Numbered from the stretch's first letter, positions 23,645 through 30,334 are shown. The stretch: DNA of 30,357 nt from JBDRLD01 sp043813445 (GCA_043813445.1 JBDRLD010000078.1:1-30357); one strand, 5' to 3'. The notes: generated by a model from the sequence alone, not told the origin. Numbers and translations are program-made.

Positions 23645-25726
23645 CTAGGACAGATTTGATGCCTCGACAATTCCGTTCGCAACATTCGCAGGGACCTCAG
23701 CGTAGTGACTGAACTCCATGGAGGAACTGGCCCGACCCTGTGTCATAGAGCGGAGCTGCGTCACATACCCGAACATCTCCGCAAGAGGAACTGTCGCATC
23801 TATCACCTTAGCATTTCCACGATCGCGTAGCTCTTGCACCTGCGCACGCCTCGCATTCAAATCTCCAATGACATCTCCCATGAACTGCTCTGGGGTCACT
23901 GCTTCGAGGCGCATGATCGGCTCAAGAAGAATAATCTTTGCAAGTTTTGCCGCGGCCTGGAACGCCATAGATCCGGCGATCTTGAATGCTATCTCGGACG
24001 AGTCGACATCGTGATAACTTCCGTCGTACACCACTGCACGAATATCGACGACTGGATATCCGGCAAGGATGCCCTTCGAAAGCACTTCCTTGATCCCCTT
24101 CTCTATCGCTGGGACAAATTCACGCGGAATGCTCGCACCCTTGATCTCGTCAACAAACTCGAATCCCTTCCCAGGCTCAAGCGGCTCGACACGAATCCAA
24201 CAATGTCCGTACTGTCCATGCCCACCGGTCTGCTTGACATACTTCCCTTCAGCCTTCGCGATTCCCTTGACTGTCTCACGGTAGGCAACCTGTGGCTTCC
24301 CGGTATTCACTTCCACCTTAAACTCGCGACGCAACCGATCGACAATGATATCGAGGTGGAGCTCACCCATTCCAGAGATGACCGTTTGAAGTGTTTCCTC
24401 GTCCGATCGTACTCGGAATGTCGGATCTTCCTCGGCAAGCTTCTGTAGTCCAACTCCGAGCTTCTCCTGATCGGTCTTCGTTTTCGGTTCAACCGCAATC
24501 GAGATCACCGGATCCGGGAACTCAAGTGCCTCCAACGCAATCGGATGTGCCGGATCACAAAGGGTGTGCCCGGTGCTTGTCTCCTTCAAGCCAACCGCTG
24601 CAGCAATCTCGCCAGAGAATACCTCTTCCACATCCTCGCGTGCATTTGCGTGCATGCGAACGATGCGCCCAATACGCTCCTTCTTGTCTGTCGTTGTATT
24701 GAGGACGTAGCTTCCAGCCCGCAATGTGCCACTATACACACGGAAGAAGCAGAGCTTCCCAACAAACGGGTCGGTTGCAACCTTGAACGCCAGCGCAGTC
24801 AATGCTTCGTCATCGTCCACCTTTCGTGTGAGCAGCTGCTCCGGATTATTCGGATTGAAGCCCTCCAATGGTGGGACATCCAACGGTGATGGGAGGTAGT
24901 CCAATACTGCATCGAGGAGACGTTGCACACCCTTGTTTTTCAGCGCGCTCCCGCAGAATACGGGGATGATTTCAAAATTCAACACGGCCTTACGGAGTAC
25001 GCGCTTCAGGTCCTCTATCTTCGGCTCAACGCCTCCGAGGTACTGCTCCATGACGGCCTCGTCTTGCTCCGAAATAGCTTCAAGCAACATTGCTCGCGCC
25101 GCTTTCGCCTTCTCGAGTAAATCGTCCGGAATAGGTATTTCCTTGATTTCCTTCCCCTCTTCATCCTTCCACTCAAAAGCCTCCATTGTGAGAAGATCGA
25201 CGATGCCACGGAATCCAGCTTCGGTGCCAATCGGCAACTGCATCGGGTACGCCTTCTTCGTGAGCCGTTCATGGATCGAGGCGATGTCGGCATCAAAATC
25301 CGCACCCATGCGGTCAAGCTTGTTCACAAAACAGATACGTGGCACGTGATACTTATCCGCCTGACGCCATACGGTCTCAGACTGTGGCTCTACGCCGGCG
25401 ACACCGTCAAACACAACCACCGCGCCATCAAGAACGCGCAACGAACGCTGCACCTCGACGGTGAAGTCAATGTGTCCAGGCGTATCGATGAGGTTGATGC
25501 GACAATCCTTCCAGAAGAGCGTTGTTGCGGCGGAGGTAATCGTGATCCCACGCTCCCGCTCCTGCTCCATCCAGTCCATTTCCGCCTTCCCCTCGTGCAC
25601 CTCGCCAATCTTATGCTTCTTCCCGGTATAAAAAAGAAACCGCTCGGAGACGGTCGTCTTCCCCGCATCGATGTGCGCGATGATACCAATGTTTCTTGTG
25701 TGTTCAAGATCGTACTGTCGAGCCAT
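23645..25726 (-). CDS. fusA: Elongation factor G
   Basis: Ribosomal translocase GTPase. 693 residues (E. coli 704). G1 AHIDAGKTT (17-25), G2 RGITITSAATT (59-69), G3 DTPGHIDF (81-88), G4 NKLDRMGAD; domain II-V signatures include FCGSALKNKGVQRLLDAV, SGMGELHLDIIVDRL and the domain IV tip KQTGGHGQYGHCWI. The C-terminus ends in VANGIVEASNLS. It follows rpsG after a 113-base hairpin spacer. No Shine-Dalgarno site; T precedes the ATG. Confidence 0.98.
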   Translation of the reverse strand: MARQYDLEHTRNIGIIAHIDAGKTTVSERFLFYTGKKHKIGEVHEGKAEMDWMEQERERGITITSAATTLFWKDCRINLIDTPGHIDFTVEVQRSLRVLDGAVVVFDGVAGVEPQSETVWRQADKYHVPRICFVNKLDRMGADFDADIASIHERLTKKAYPMQLPIGTEAGFRGIVDLLTMEAFEWKDEEGKEIKEIPIPDDLLEKAKAARAMLLEAISEQDEAVMEQYLGGVEPKIEDLKRVLRKAVLNFEIIPVFCGSALKNKGVQRLLDAVLDYLPSPLDVPPLEGFNPNNPEQLLTRKVDDDEALTALAFKVATDPFVGKLCFFRVYSGTLRAGSYVLNTTTDKKERIGRIVRMHANAREDVEEVFSGEIAAAVGLKETSTGHTLCDPAHPIALEALEFPDPVISIAVEPKTKTDQEKLGVGLQKLAEEDPTFRVRSDEETLQTVISGMGELHLDIIVDRLRREFKVEVNTGKPQVAYRETVKGIAKAEGKYVKQTGGHGQYGHCWIRVEPLEPGKGFEFVDEIKGASIPREFVPAIEKGIKEVLSKGILAGYPVVDIRAVVYDGSYHDVDSSEIAFKIAGSMAFQAAAKLAKIILLEPIMRLEAVTPEQFMGDVIGDLNARRAQVQELRDRGNAKVIDATVPLAEMFGYVTQLRSMTQGRASSSMEFSHYAEVPANVANGIVEASNLS

Positions 25727-25733
25727 ACAAAAG

Positions 25734-25833
25734 CGATGCGAATGCTACGAATCACATGCGAATGCCGCGAATGCGGGAGTACATCCCATCTTCATTCGCA
25801 TCATTCGTGTATGTATTCGCGGAATTCGCATCG
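25734..25833 (-). repeat. Intercistronic imperfect hairpin, GCGAAT family (rpsG/fusA)
   Basis: Arms 25734-25773 and 25793-25833, strings of GCGAATG and ATTCGC words that pair over ~40 bases. CGATGCGAAT is shared exactly between the two arms, and the layout matches the element at 15398-15500. Confidence 0.65.
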
Positions 25834-25839
25834 ATATAT

Positions 25840-26307
25840 TTACCATGCAAAATGCGCGAACGCACGGTTCGAATCCGCCATGCGCTGCATGTCCTGACGC
25901 TTCCTCACGGCTGCTCCCTCTCCCTCGGAGGCTGCAAGCAGCTCGTCAGCGAGACGCTCGGCCATTGCCTTTCCCTTCCGCGCACGCGATGCTCCGAGGA
26001 GCCAACGGAACGCGAGTGATTGACGTCGATCACCACGAACCGGAAACGGAACCTGGTAGTTTGCACCACCGACACGCTTCGAACGAACCTCCATGGCGGG
26101 GGCAATATTCTTGATCGCCTGTGCGAACACTTCGAGGGCATCACGCTCCGATCGCTTGCTGACCATGTCGAGAGCGCTATATACAACGCCCTGCGCGATC
26201 GACTTCTTCCCGTCGTACATGAGGTAGTTAACGAATTTCGCAATTACAACAGAACTATACTTCGCATCCACTGCAATAATTCGCTTTGATGCTTTCTTTC
26301 CACGCAT
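25840..26307 (-). CDS. rpsG: 30S ribosomal protein S7 (uS7)
   Basis: 155 residues (family norm 156). Initiates assembly of the 30S head. MRGKKASKRIIAVDAKYSS, FVNYLMYDGKKSIAQGVVYSAL, KRVGGANYQVPFPVRGDRRQSLAFRWLL and ERLADELLAASEGEGAAVRKRQDMQRMADSNRAFAHF cover the whole fold. Seven bases after rpsL. T precedes the ATG. Confidence 0.97.
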   Translation of the reverse strand: MRGKKASKRIIAVDAKYSSVVIAKFVNYLMYDGKKSIAQGVVYSALDMVSKRSERDALEVFAQAIKNIAPAMEVRSKRVGGANYQVPFPVRGDRRQSLAFRWLLGASRARKGKAMAERLADELLAASEGEGAAVRKRQDMQRMADSNRAFAHFAW

Positions 26308-26314
26308 ACCTGGA

Positions 26315-26728
26315 TTACTTCTTCTTCATGCCGTAAAGTGATCGGCTGTTCTTTCGATTCTGTACTCCTGAGGTGTCGTACACTCCTCGAATAATGTGGT
26401 AGCGCACACCTGGAAGGTCGCGCACGCGACCGCCACGAATGAGCACAATTGAGTGCTCCTGGAGATTGTGTCCCTCACCAGGAATGTACGCCGTCACTTC
26501 GTGTCCGTTCGACAGTCGGACACGTGCAATCTTACGAATGGCGGAGTTCGGCTTTTTCGGCGTCATTGTGGACACCTTCAAACAGACCCCGCGTTTAAAC
26601 GGGCAGCCCCTCGAGAGCGTGGTCCGCTTACGCCGTAATGAATTGTATACAGTCTGCAGCGCCGGTGCCTGAGACTTTTTTGATTTCGATGTCCTCGGCT
26701 TCCGGAGAAGTTGCTGAATTGTCGGCAT
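26315..26728 (-). CDS. rpsL: 30S ribosomal protein S12 (uS12)
   Basis: Decoding-centre protein. 137 residues, with the N-terminal insertion also seen in Gram-positive S12 (E. coli 124). PKKPNSA at residues 57-63 and GGRVRDLPGVRYH at ~99-111 are intact, including the Asp that RimO modifies in E. coli. Start MPTIQQLLRKPR; the extension to 26872 would run through the upstream promoter. First gene of the str cluster behind a promoter at 26816-26844. No Shine-Dalgarno site. Confidence 0.97.
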   Translation of the reverse strand: MPTIQQLLRKPRTSKSKKSQAPALQTVYNSLRRKRTTLSRGCPFKRGVCLKVSTMTPKKPNSAIRKIARVRLSNGHEVTAYIPGEGHNLQEHSIVLIRGGRVRDLPGVRYHIIRGVYDTSGVQNRKNSRSLYGMKKK

Positions 26729-26815
26729 AGTAAAGGCAGGAAAAGTGTCAGGGGTCAGCCATGTCCCCAATGAGATCAAACGAAAGAGACACCGCACATT
26801 GCGTGCCTCATCCGA
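26729..26815 (-). promoter_or_regulatory. str-operon leader with mutually exclusive stems
   Basis: About 80 bases of leader. ATGAG near its 5' end can pair with CTCAT, enclosing GCAC-GCAAT-GTGC. Alternatively GTGTC can pair with a later GACAC, enclosing GGGG/CCCC, and this second stem is followed by TTTTCC. The two stems cross, so they exclude each other, an attenuator-like layout. Stems are short and no known leader class was recognised. Confidence 0.3.
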
Positions 26816-26844
26816 AGCGTAGCAAGAGCCCTGAGAATGGTCAA
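26816..26844 (-). promoter_or_regulatory. Promoter of the str cluster
   Basis: Minus strand TTGACC (26839-26844), 17-base spacer, TACGCT (26816-26821) with an extended TG one base upstream. Lies just after the stop codon of the M50 protease gene (26851). Confidence 0.55.
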
Positions 26845-26850
26845 GAAGCG

Positions 26851-27489
26851 CTAGAAAAACCCGACAAACCACTGTGTTGTCGCGGACAATGCCCTCCCGA
26901 TGATTACACCGCCGAGCATGCTATCCACGACGATGAGGCCGATGAGGATCAATGGCCCACGCGTCTGCAGGAAGAAGCGCGCACCATCGTACTTCGAGTG
27001 ATCCATTATGCTGAAGAGTAGCTTCGAGCCGTCCAGCGGCGGAATGGGTATGAGATTAAAGAGCATGAGGACGATATGGAGCTGAAACGAAAACGCGACA
27101 AAGAGCACGAGGAGATTGTTCGCCAGAAGTCCTGTAAACCGATCAATCACGAAAAGCACGAACGCTGATGCGATTGCGCCGAGGAGATTCGATGCCGGCC
27201 CAGCAAGTGCGACGAGTGCCGGTCCCCAACGACGATTGTGGAGTTGCTGCGGATCGAATGGTACCGGCTTCCCCCAACCAAACCCAACAAGCAAAAGCAT
27301 GAAGAAGCCCATCGGATCAACGTGTGCAAATGGACGAAGTGTCAAGCGTCCGGCCTGCTGCGCGGTGTGATCGCCAAGAACATAGCTCGTCGCTGCGTGC
27401 GCGCACTCATGGATGCTCAACGCAACGAGAATCGCCGCAATCCACGCGACGCCAACCACCGGTTGTTGGAGGATTAGTGAGATGGGCAT
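26851..27489 (-). CDS. Site-2 protease (M50 family) integral membrane metalloprotease
   Basis: 212 residues, a minimal M50 protease with about five to six hydrophobic segments. The zinc motif HExxH is SIHECAHAATSYVLGD (His at about residues 27 and 31), and the third ligand motif is NLIPIPPLDGSKL, with the Asp that completes the site. WGKPVPFDPQQLHNRRWG is typical of this subgroup. No PDZ domain is present. Such proteases cut transmembrane segments, often in regulatory cascades; the target is unknown. T precedes the ATG. It is directly upstream of the str promoter and divergent from rpmB. Confidence 0.92.
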   Translation of the reverse strand: MPISLILQQPVVGVAWIAAILVALSIHECAHAATSYVLGDHTAQQAGRLTLRPFAHVDPMGFFMLLLVGFGWGKPVPFDPQQLHNRRWGPALVALAGPASNLLGAIASAFVLFVIDRFTGLLANNLLVLFVAFSFQLHIVLMLFNLIPIPPLDGSKLLFSIMDHSKYDGARFFLQTRGPLILIGLIVVDSMLGGVIIGRALSATTQWFVGFF

Positions 27490-27493
27490 ACTC

Positions 27494-27624
27494 GTGACAT
27501 GAAACAGAGAACATGGAACAAAAAACGCTTCTCACTCAAAACACTTGACGGAGCCTATCATACTGCTATAGTACTACAGTGAACGAGGAAGTATAAATAA
27601 TCCTTGTTCCTTGTATCTTGTCAC
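27494..27624. repeat. Imperfect inverted repeat flanking the rpmB promoter, GGAACAAG family
   Basis: Arm 27494-27517 (GTGACATGAAACAGAGAACATGG then A) and arm 27601-27624 are complementary at 18 of 24 positions. They enclose the rpmB promoter between divergent genes. The word composition matches the spacer at 7101-7204. Confidence 0.55.
27545..27572 (+). promoter_or_regulatory. Promoter of rpmB
   Basis: TTGACG (27545-27550), 16-base spacer, TATAGT (27567-27572) with an extended TG one base upstream. Predicted leader of about 55-60 bases that contains the right arm of the inverted repeat. Confidence 0.7.
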
Positions 27625-27636
27625 TTGCTTCTCTAT

Positions 27637-27819
27637 ATGGCAAAACGATGCGACATCTGCAGTCGCGGCTCTCAGTCCGGCCAGCGACGCAGCCACTCGA
27701 ATACCAAGACCAAGCGCAAGTTCCATGTAAACCTCCAGTCGAAGGCTGTTGATGGTGTTCGTATGCGCATCTGTACGCGCTGTATCCGCACAAATACGAA
27801 ACACGCTAAGGCAGCGTAG
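27637..27819 (+). CDS. rpmB: 50S ribosomal protein L28 (bL28), zinc form
   Basis: 60 residues from MAKRCDICSRGSQSGQRRSH, then TKRKFHVNLQSKAV and RICTRCIRTN. Two CxxC pairs (CDIC and CTRC) form the zinc site of the C+ type. The ATG at 27637 matches the family start; the frame to 27604 begins in the hairpin arm. Monocistronic, with its own promoter and a hairpin terminator 16 bases after the stop. T precedes the ATG; no Shine-Dalgarno site. Confidence 0.95.
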   Translation: MAKRCDICSRGSQSGQRRSHSNTKTKRKFHVNLQSKAVDGVRMRICTRCIRTNTKHAKAA

Positions 27820-27835
27820 TGTCGCCAGAAATGGA

Positions 27836-27863
27836 AAAGGGGCCTCCACTTGGGGGTCCCTTT
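27836..27863. terminator. Shared terminator between rpmB and the convergent hypothetical gene
   Basis: Stem 27836-27847 with 27852-27863 (12 bp with two G-T pairs), loop ACTT. On the minus strand it ends in TTTTCC, on the plus strand in CGGTTTGG. It lies between two convergent genes. Confidence 0.6.
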
Positions 27864-27897
27864 CGGTTTGGCGTAGTTACACTCGGGCGTGCATCGC

Positions 27898-28491
27898 CTA
27901 ACAGGAGTACGCGTCGGTATTTGATTCGACGACCGGTGGTGGCGCGAGGAGCGAAAGCACCTCACACGGATCTGCCACACATTCGTACTGCTGGAGATGC
28001 TTCTGATAGCGTTCCGCCAGCTCGTAATCATACCGTTCGAAGAGGAGCATGAGGAGTGCGATGTTACCATCCGAATGGCGGATCACACGGCGACCTGGCC
28101 ATTCTGGCGGCGCTTTCGCTTTCGTCGCACCCACTCCTCCCCCGCGACGTCGTACTCCCAGGACGGTAATCGCGGAAAGCCAATCATGACTCTCCGGCAA
28201 TGCCTGCCCAGGAAGCTGCGGCTCGATTGTCTGAAGTGCGCGTCGAAGCGCCTGATCAAACGCGTCGGGGACGTCTCGCGTCGACGTCGCATTTGCGACA
28301 TACGGTCCGCGATTGGGTACGATCCCAATGCTCACTCGTGCGACATACTCCGATTCGCCGCTCTTCCCGCGCATGTTCATGCCGTAGCTTGCCCGTATGA
28401 GCGAGATAATGCGCCCGTCTCGCACGCGCGAAAGCTTATGCCATGGAACCACACGCCGCTTCGTCTTTCCACGATGGCCCTGTGCCGTCAA
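27898..28491 (-). CDS. Hypothetical protein, 197 residues, TTG start
   Basis: The start is set at a TTG (28489-28491) preceded by GGAGG with five bases between (28497-28501). A frame from 28533 is open but has no ribosome site. The product begins with a Lys/Arg-rich stretch (GHRGKTKRRVVPWHKLSRV), followed by beta-rich sequence (ISLIRASYGMN, EYVARVSIGIVPNRGPYV), a helix with ALRRALQTI, a Gly-rich basic linker and an acidic helical C-terminus with three Cys. No membrane segment; family not recognised. A good promoter lies 80 bases upstream, and convergent rpmB shares its terminator. Confidence 0.6.
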   Translation of the reverse strand: MTAQGHRGKTKRRVVPWHKLSRVRDGRIISLIRASYGMNMRGKSGESEYVARVSIGIVPNRGPYVANATSTRDVPDAFDQALRRALQTIEPQLPGQALPESHDWLSAITVLGVRRRGGGVGATKAKAPPEWPGRRVIRHSDGNIALLMLLFERYDYELAERYQKHLQQYECVADPCEVLSLLAPPPVVESNTDAYSC

Positions 28492-28493
28492 GC

Positions 28494-28559
28494 TTACCTC
28501 CGTTGCTGTACTGCCAGGGTTATCAAGGAACAAAAAATGCCCCGTCCAAGGGCGCTCAT
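28494..28559 (-). CDS. Possible 21-residue leader peptide upstream of the 197-residue gene
   Basis: From an ATG at 28557-28559, only about six bases after the predicted transcription start, a frame runs 21 codons (MSALGRGIFCSLITLAVQQRR without one further residue) and stops at TAA 28494-28496. The stop lies between the GGAGG and the TTG of the next gene, a layout that would couple the two. No homologue is known to me; it may be chance. Confidence 0.2.
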   Translation of the reverse strand: MSALGRGIFCSLITLAVQQRR

Positions 28560-28571
28560 CGCAACACTACA

Positions 28572-28600
28572 ACTATACACGCTTAGTGACTTAGTGACAA
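28572..28600 (-). promoter_or_regulatory. Promoter of the 197-residue hypothetical gene
   Basis: Minus strand TTGTCA (28595-28600), 17-base spacer, TATAGT (28572-28577); five of six consensus bases in each box, the best-matching promoter of the window. Confidence 0.65.
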
Positions 28601-28636
28601 ACACATACCAACCGTGCCAATTCGCGCAGATTGTAA

Positions 28637-28740
28637 GATGCTATCCTGTGCGCTCTCGGGCTGGCTGGACCACTTTATCAAGCGTTCCCTCGGGCTGGCG
28701 GGACTACTTTATCCAGTTTTCTCTCGGGCCGGCGGGACTT
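28637..28740 (-). repeat. Three tandem 34-bp copies starting from the tRNA-Pro 3' end
   Basis: CTCGGGC-x-GGC with flanking GGAC recurs with exactly 34-base spacing: the positions of CGGG are 28657, 28691 and 28725. On the tRNA strand each unit reads AGTCCCGCC-x-GCCCGAG followed by ~16 bases ending GATAAAGT. The first unit is the tRNA T-arm/acceptor end itself, and the others lie downstream of it. Confidence 0.75.
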
Positions 28741-28796
28741 GAACCCACGACCTCACGCCCCCCAGGCGCGCGCGCTACCAGCTGCGCCACGGCCCG
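28724..28796 (-). tRNA. tRNA-Pro (anticodon GGG)
   Basis: 73 bases form a full cloverleaf on the minus strand: acceptor CGGGCCG with CGGCCCG (28790-28796 with 28725-28731), D arm GCGC-AGCTGGTA-GCGC, anticodon stem CGCGC/GCGTG with loop CTGGGGG giving anticodon GGG, 5-base variable loop, T arm GTGGG-TTCAAGT-CCCGC, discriminator A. CCA is not encoded, so a CCA-adding enzyme is needed. Confidence 0.93.
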
Positions 28797-29114
28797 AGAA
28801 AAAACTCGATCGAGGAGCTACGACGTCACTACTAAAATGGCCCCATGCCACAATTCGGGAAGGATCCGGCTCTATCCAATCGTTTCCCATCCTTCACGAA
28901 CGGATCTTGGGTGGCGATTCCTGACAGTCGCAGGCCTCGTTTCCGTAATGCGTTCGGATTTCCGGTGGAAGGTGGGTAAAGCGTGGGTCCTCCCCCGTGC
29001 GCCAAGGCGCATGGAGATCCGGACCCCTTTGCATCTTGTTGTCCCGGATCCTTTCCGACGAGCAATGGAGCCGCGTTGAGTATACCAACCAAAACCACCG
29101 AGAGCAACTCAAAC

Positions 29115-29280
29115 GAGACGGGCGGGGATTGAACCCCGCCCCTACGTGAGGAATCAGAAACACCATTCTTCGTAGGGGCGGCCTTCCATGGCCGCCCGCG
29201 TGTGGTGTAGGACAAACGCGAAGCAAGACGGGCGGGGACCCCAGTCATCCGACGGGGCAGGTGGAACCCCGCCCCTACGA
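29115..29280. repeat. Cluster of three GGGCGGGG-type inverted repeats
   Basis: Hairpins GGGCGGGG/CCCCGCCC at 29119-29140, GGGCGGCC/GGCCGCCC at 29176-29197, and a wider GGGCGGGG/CCCCGCCC pair at about 29231-29275. CCCCTACG after the first and CGTAGGGG before the second also pair, so the modules interlock. Such GTAGGGGCGGG elements are common dispersed intergenic repeats in environmental bacteria (from memory). Confidence 0.7.
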
Positions 29281-29307
29281 GGAGTAGCGGGACAGGCGGG
29301 GGGTGGG

Positions 29308-29335
29308 TTGCGGATTCTCTGGTATTCGGTATACT
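29308..29335 (+). promoter_or_regulatory. Promoter of the lipoprotein gene
   Basis: TTGCGG (29308-29313), 16-base spacer, TATACT (29330-29335). The predicted leader is about 60 bases and ends with GAGGAG eight bases before the ATG. Confidence 0.55.
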
Positions 29336-29400
29336 GATGGCGCGTGCACGAAGTGCTTCGAGTTCGCCTTTGTTCGTTGACAATTTGAGGAGACCTTACC

Positions 29401-30258
29401 ATGCGTCAACGGTTTTTTGGGTTCTTTCTCTACGGAATCGCCATGATCGTACTGCTCGCGGGATGCGGGCCGACTGCTGCGGACGACGATGTTGCTGATG
29501 GCGACCTGTTCGACGACGATGCTGTCGCGGATGACGACTCTGTGGATGACTATGGTGCTGCCGGCATTGGCGTTATCAGCGTGACGCTCGACATCCTTGC
29601 GAAGTTCTCGGATGGACAAATCGTGGAACCGCAGATCGTGCTTGACCCGCCTGCAGTCTATGATCTCCCGTGCAGTTACAGTTCCCTCTACGGCCTTTGG
29701 GATCCGTCGATGCCGGCAATTCCCGGTGGTGGAACAACGCAGGAACGCTGCCGAGTGCACGCTGCACCGGAATCGCAAACCGGCATCGCTCCGCCAGGAG
29801 AAATCACCGTCGATGCAGGGGAGCATTGGGTTGGAGTGTACCTCCCGTCGATCAACGGTTGTCGCTTTGTCTCCACGCTTCACTGGGTCAATGTGGAGCG
29901 TAACACCTATGTAGCGGTGAACGTGTCGCTTGCGAGGGACATCACGGGGACATGGCAGTACAATAATATGCCGACATCTACCGCGGAGACTGAAATTCAA
30001 ATGAAGTTCCGAGACGATCTGTTCTCTGAGAGGCCACTCACTGAGTGCGCTTCGAGCATCTGGGCTACTGGAATAAACTATGGGCCCTGCCTGTTCAGAG
30101 AAGATCGGCTCTGGGTGAAACCCTCCTTCGGCGCTTCTGGCAGCGGTGAGATCCTCGAGGACGGAACACGGATCGAATACACGACATCTGCATCTCAGGA
30201 AGAAGCGGAAGAGCCAGTATTTTCGTACGTATATGTATACACACGACTAAGTGACTGA
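29401..30258 (+). CDS. Putative surface lipoprotein with Asp-rich linker
   Basis: 285 residues. A lipoprotein signal peptide with basic start (MRQRFFGFFLYG), hydrophobic core and lipobox LLAGC places the lipidated Cys at residue 22. Residues ~27-50 are an Asp-rich linker (ADDDVADGDLFDDDAVADDD), followed by a beta-rich domain with several Cys (LPCSYSS, QERCRVH, NGCRF, ECASS, GPCLF) that could form disulfides outside the cell. No catalytic motif or known family recognised. Start set by GAGGAG eight bases upstream; own promoter and terminator, so monocistronic. Confidence 0.75.
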   Translation: MRQRFFGFFLYGIAMIVLLAGCGPTAADDDVADGDLFDDDAVADDDSVDDYGAAGIGVISVTLDILAKFSDGQIVEPQIVLDPPAVYDLPCSYSSLYGLWDPSMPAIPGGGTTQERCRVHAAPESQTGIAPPGEITVDAGEHWVGVYLPSINGCRFVSTLHWVNVERNTYVAVNVSLARDITGTWQYNNMPTSTAETEIQMKFRDDLFSERPLTECASSIWATGINYGPCLFREDRLWVKPSFGASGSGEILEDGTRIEYTTSASQEEAEEPVFSYVYVYTRLSD

Positions 30259-30300
30259 CGCGACCGGCAATGGTCGCATGAGGTGATGACAGCATACAAC

Positions 30301-30334
30301 AAACCGACGCGCCATGTGGAGCGTCGGTTTTCTC
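30301..30334 (+). terminator. Rho-independent terminator after the lipoprotein gene
   Basis: Stem AAACCGACGC (30301-30310) with 30321-30330, 10-base loop, followed by TCTCG so that the 3' arm and tail read GGTTTTC. 42 bases after the stop codon. Confidence 0.75.

Larger units (their letters stand above)
28797..29400. other. 604-base gene-free stretch rich in inverted repeats
   Basis: No frame here has a credible gene. Left part: GAAGGAT/ATCCTTC (28858-28864 with 28889-28895); a compound hairpin at 28985-29026 with outer GGGTCC/GGACCC and inner GTGCGC-type stem; ATCCGG/CCGGAT around 29014-29055. Right part: the GGGGCGG hairpin cluster (29115-29280), then the promoter of the lipoprotein gene. 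The long minus frames across it are translations of these repeats. Confidence 0.6.

Noticed and set aside
28637..28740. CRISPR array
   Set aside because: Only three degenerate units, no unique spacers between constant repeats, no cas genes, and the unit is explained by the tRNA 3' end.
27997..29079. 360-residue plus-strand frame
   Set aside because: It runs antisense through a hypothetical gene and straight across tRNA-Pro and the 34-bp repeats, so it cannot be a real protein gene.
28832..29383. 183-residue minus-strand frame (and an overlapping 110-residue one)
   Set aside because: They are translations of the GGGCGGGG repeats and nearby hairpins, rich in Pro, Arg and Gly, with no ribosome site and no family; strings such as LLVGAGFHLPRR are typical of such repeats.
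29275..30000. 241-residue minus-strand frame
   Set aside because: Antisense to the lipoprotein gene, whose plus-strand frame has a signal peptide, lipobox, ribosome site, promoter and terminator.
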